Assembly (NCBI GenBank): GCA_030427505.1
Contig: JAUICH010000008.1
Location: 186,001-250,000, forward strand
From: Verrucomicrobiia bacterium
GTDB lineage: Bacteria; Verrucomicrobiota; Verrucomicrobiia; Verrucomicrobiales; DEV007
Reading direction: 5' to 3'
DNA length: 64,000 nt
Below are positions 61,290 to 64,000 of the stretch, one piece after another. The first letter of the stretch is position 1, and each line of letters begins with the position of its first letter. Both the position numbers and the translations under genes were made by a program. The notes beneath the pieces were generated by a model. The model was not told the origin of the DNA and made no database searches. It worked only from the letters and a program-made list of their open reading frames with translations.

Positions 61290-62957
61290 ATGAAAATCAA
61301 TCTCGGCTATTTGTGTTCCAGTATTGCTAAAAACTTAGCGGTATGTGTATTGCTGGGGATAGCGCTTTTGATTTGCGGCTGTCTCGCGGTGTCTCCTCAA
61401 GCTAACTTGACAGCATACAATCCTCTCAGATCGGGAAAGGCTCCCGTCATGGCGGCGGGGGCGATTCCCTTATACGCCCCGGCGTCATCTTCTGCTTATT
61501 CAGCCGGAGCATTGCCCCGGGAGCAGCGCTACGACCCGGGCTTCAATACGGAACGTTATGACGAGATCGAGGAGAACGCTTTCCTCGCCGTGGGGCGGCA
61601 TCCCTTGTCCACCTTTGCCGCGGATGTGGATACCGCGTCATACGCGAATGTCCGCCGCTTCATCAACGAAAAGAATCCGGTGCCGAAGGGCGCGGTGAGG
61701 ATTGAGGAAATGCTGAACTACTTTGCCTACGACTATCCCGCGCCGGGAGATGAAGCGCTGTTCTCTGTTTCCACCGAAGTCGCTGCCAGTCCGTGGACGC
61801 CGGAGCACCGGCTGTTACGCATCGGCATCCGGGGGGAAGAAATACCCGAGTTCGAGCGCGAGCCGGCGAACTTGGTCTTTCTCATCGACGTCTCAGGATC
61901 CATGAGCGATCCGGACAAGCTGCCGCTGGTGAAACGCAGCCTGCAGATGCTCGCGGAACAGTTGGACGGGAGAGACCGCATCGCCATGGTGGTGTACGCG
62001 GGCGCGGCGGGAATGGCGCTGCCTTCCACGCCGTGTTCGGAAACGGCAAAGATCGTGCGGGCTCTGGACGACTTGAAAGCTGGGGGCTCCACCAATGGCG
62101 GGCAAGGCATCAAGCTGGCCTACAAGACCGCGCGGAACCACTTCATCCAGGGCGGGATCAACCGCGTCATCCTGGCCACGGATGGAGACTTTAACGTAGG
62201 GGTGACCAATGAAAGCGACTTGGTCGATCTGATTGAAGAAAACGCGAAATCCGGCGTGTTTCTGACTGTGTTAGGCTATGGCACGGGAAACCTGAACGAT
62301 TCCAATCTCGAGAAACTCGCAAACAAGGGGAACGGCAACTATGCCTATATCGATTCTCTGCTGGAAGCGCGCAAAGCGCTGGTGGAAGAGATGGGCGGTT
62401 CCCTCGTTACCATTGCCAAGGACGTGAAATTCCAGGTGGAGTTCAATCCCGCCACCGTTCAGGCCCATAGGCTCCTGGGATATGAGAACCGGTTGCTGGC
62501 GGATGAGGACTTTAACGATGATACCAAGGACGCGGGGGAGATAGGGGCTGGGCACCGGATGACCGCGCTGTATGAAATCGTGCCAGCTGGGGTGAAGTTG
62601 GATCTACCGGGAGTCGATCCGTTGAAGTATCAGAAGACGGGCGCCACCCATACTCCGGGGGCCGCCAGTGGCGAGCTGTGCACCGTGAAGATCCGCTACA
62701 AACAGCCTTCCGGTTCCAAGAGCAGTCTGATCAGTCATGTGGTTCCAGATGATCCGAAAGACTTTTCCGCGGCTTCGGCGGACTTCAAATTTGCCGCGTC
62801 CGTGGCAGCCTTTGGCATGTGGCTGAGGGATTCCCAGCATAGGGGGACGACCTCAAAAGAAAAGGTTCTGGCCTGGGCGGAGGCGGGGCGCGGCTTGGAC
62901 CGCTTTGGATACCGGAACGAGTTCATGGACTTGGTTCGCCGGGCCCGGAGGGGCTGA
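61290..62957 (+). CDS. YfbK-like VWA lipoprotein
   Basis: 555 residues from ATG 61290 (a TTG lies 9 bases before). A lipoprotein signal is seen: LLGIALLICGC with lipidated Cys31. The YfbK N-terminal domain has FLAVGRHPLSTFAADVDTAS, YANVRRFINEKNPVPKGAVR and IEEMLNYFAYDYP. The VWA domain has an intact MIDAS (DVSGSMSD) and FLTVLGYGTGNLNDSNLEKL. The C-terminal DUF3520 domain includes AASVAAFGMWLRDSQHRGTT. It probably sits in the outer or inner membrane facing the periplasm; the ligand is unknown. Its 3' end overlaps the opposing comEC end by 35 bases. Confidence 0.9.
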   Translation: MKINLGYLCSSIAKNLAVCVLLGIALLICGCLAVSPQANLTAYNPLRSGKAPVMAAGAIPLYAPASSSAYSAGALPREQRYDPGFNTERYDEIEENAFLAVGRHPLSTFAADVDTASYANVRRFINEKNPVPKGAVRIEEMLNYFAYDYPAPGDEALFSVSTEVAASPWTPEHRLLRIGIRGEEIPEFEREPANLVFLIDVSGSMSDPDKLPLVKRSLQMLAEQLDGRDRIAMVVYAGAAGMALPSTPCSETAKIVRALDDLKAGGSTNGGQGIKLAYKTARNHFIQGGINRVILATDGDFNVGVTNESDLVDLIEENAKSGVFLTVLGYGTGNLNDSNLEKLANKGNGNYAYIDSLLEARKALVEEMGGSLVTIAKDVKFQVEFNPATVQAHRLLGYENRLLADEDFNDDTKDAGEIGAGHRMTALYEIVPAGVKLDLPGVDPLKYQKTGATHTPGAASGELCTVKIRYKQPSGSKSSLISHVVPDDPKDFSAASADFKFAASVAAFGMWLRDSQHRGTTSKEKVLAWAEAGRGLDRFGYRNEFMDLVRRARRG

Positions 62958-64000
62958 GAGATTTGTCGTTCGCTGCATCACTCTGGCCTTGGTTGCCAAC
63001 CGAAGGCAGGGGCTGGACGGTGAAGGTCTGTCCATTCAGATACCCACGGAGCCTCAGCCGTGGTCCGTCTGAGGAGATCGTCACCGCTCCAGTCTCCGAC
63101 TGGTCAAAGAGCGTGATGCCTTGTGCTTCGAGAAACTTTCGCCAGGCTTCGGGAATCCGTTCGTTGTCCGGGAAGTCCGCGTTTGTGGAAATAACGGCAG
63201 ACGGAGAGGCGGCGCGGATGAACTCCTCCAGCCCGCTGTAGTCGTCCCGGTGCCGGCCTTTCACCAGCACGTTGCAGTGCAGGGAGGGTTCGTTTTCGAG
63301 GAGCCATTTTTCGGTGATGAATCCGCTGTCGGAAAGAAACAGGATCTTCCACGGACCGTGCTCCAGGCGCAGGACCAGGCAGCGGTCGTCCGCCACCCGT
63401 TGGCCGGGATAGCCGGGCGGAGGGAAGAGCGTTTCCAGGCGAGTGTCCGGGCCCAGTTTCCACGCATCCCCACGCACTGCTTGGCGCAGCCGGTGACGAT
63501 CCGGTCCGAGCGCTTCCAGGAAGATGTCATAGGAGGGCGAGCGGTTTTCCAGAGCGGTCTCGATGAGCTGCCGGGGATGATAAGCTTCGCTTATCAGGCT
63601 GGCGCCCGCGATGTGGTTGGCGTCGCCATGAGTGAGTGCCAGGCCGTCCAGCCGGTTGACGCCGTGTTGTTCCAGCCACCCGCCAGTGACAAAGGCGGCC
63701 GCGTTTTCGTCTCCGCAGTCGATCAGCCATTCCGTCCGGCGGCCCCAGCCTCGCCGCACGGTGATCGCCTGCGCGCCTCCGGCATCGGCGGTGTCGAACA
63801 CCACGACCTCACAGCCTTTCCCACGGCCCAGGGTAGCGGGGGAAACATGGAAACTGCCGCCCGGAATAGTGGCGAAACCGGAGACCAGGAGAGTGATCAG
63901 TTTTACCAGGGCACAGTTGATGAGGTTGGTCAGGCTGCTTAGCCAGAAAAGATGGACGAGCGAGAATGCCAGGCTGATCATCGCGGCGGAAAGCACCGGC
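62923..64000 (-). CDS. comEC: ComEC/Rec2 DNA-uptake protein, C-terminal part
   Basis: About 359 residues are visible; the frame is open to the right edge, so the start and most of the membrane channel lie outside. The visible part begins in the last membrane segments (SLVHLFWLSSLTNLINCALV, KLITLLVSGF). It continues into the metallo-beta-lactamase-like domain of ComEC: VFDTADAGGAQAITVRRGWG, LIDCGDENAA, LALTHGDANHIAGA (the usual HxDxDH reads HGDANH), ILFLSDSGFITEKWLLE and VLVKGRHRDDYSG. It transports transformed single-stranded DNA across the inner membrane. The 3' end overlaps the VWA lipoprotein gene on the other strand by 35 bases. Confidence 0.87.
   Translation of the reverse strand, partial: PVLSAAMISLAFSLVHLFWLSSLTNLINCALVKLITLLVSGFATIPGGSFHVSPATLGRGKGCEVVVFDTADAGGAQAITVRRGWGRRTEWLIDCGDENAAAFVTGGWLEQHGVNRLDGLALTHGDANHIAGASLISEAYHPRQLIETALENRSPSYDIFLEALGPDRHRLRQAVRGDAWKLGPDTRLETLFPPPGYPGQRVADDRCLVLRLEHGPWKILFLSDSGFITEKWLLENEPSLHCNVLVKGRHRDDYSGLEEFIRAASPSAVISTNADFPDNERIPEAWRKFLEAQGITLFDQSETGAVTISSDGPRLRLRGYLNGQTFTVQPLPSVGNQGQSDAANDKSLSPSGPGEPSP

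Overview
The window is a compact, GC-rich bacterial chromosome segment, most likely from the Verrucomicrobiota. Planctomycetota is the main alternative. The evidence is the combination of secreted formylglycine sulfatases, a DUF1501 protein, a MoxR/DUF58/BatA-type operon, a long fungal-type cystathionine gamma-synthase, a three-domain IspG, a short RpoD-like sigma factor, and many starts without a clear Shine-Dalgarno sequence. The assignment is inferred from family content only. I saw no rRNA, tRNA, CRISPR array or replication origin.

Layout. 1-9.2 kb: the 3' end of a DUF1501 gene, a PAS histidine kinase with a single-domain response regulator, an SMP-30 lactonase, an ammonium transporter, a sulfatase and two different transsulfuration-type PLP enzymes. 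9.2-9.6 kb: a nested REP/REPIN-like repeat. 9.6-21.5 kb: rtcB and an RpoD-like sigma gene, then a minus-strand group gltB-glgX-pyk. 21.9-25.6 kb: a small membrane protein and an iron-uptake set feoA-feoB-Cys-rich peptide. 25.6-30.3 kb: two different prephenate dehydratase genes separated by about 1 kb of repeats, then scpB and scpA. 30.4-32.0 and 35.8-37.2 kb: two further sulfatases.

32.0-35.7 kb, between those two sulfatases, is an accessory island. It looks like an integron-type cassette cluster without a visible integrase. Short AT-richer orphan genes are separated by attC-like recombination sites, it is broken up by a small MITE-like element with 19-bp terminal repeats, and it ends in a small toxin-antitoxin-like pair.

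37.3-55.0 kb is one long plus-strand gene train with short gaps and 4-bp ATGA/GTGA overlaps: TPR zinc metallopeptidase, DUF4159, MoxR ATPase, DUF58, BatA-like VWA protein, a 1317-residue DUF4175-like coiled-coil protein with a Gln/Gly-rich tail, a glutamine-amidotransferase-fold membrane protein, a caspase/C13-like protein apparently without its cysteine, and an unknown membrane protein. It resembles an enlarged MoxR-Bat chaperone and envelope-stress locus. It is followed by a lipase-maturation-factor-like protein, rseP-ispG behind a near-consensus promoter, trmB, a YfbK-like VWA lipoprotein, and the 3' part of comEC, which runs off the right edge.
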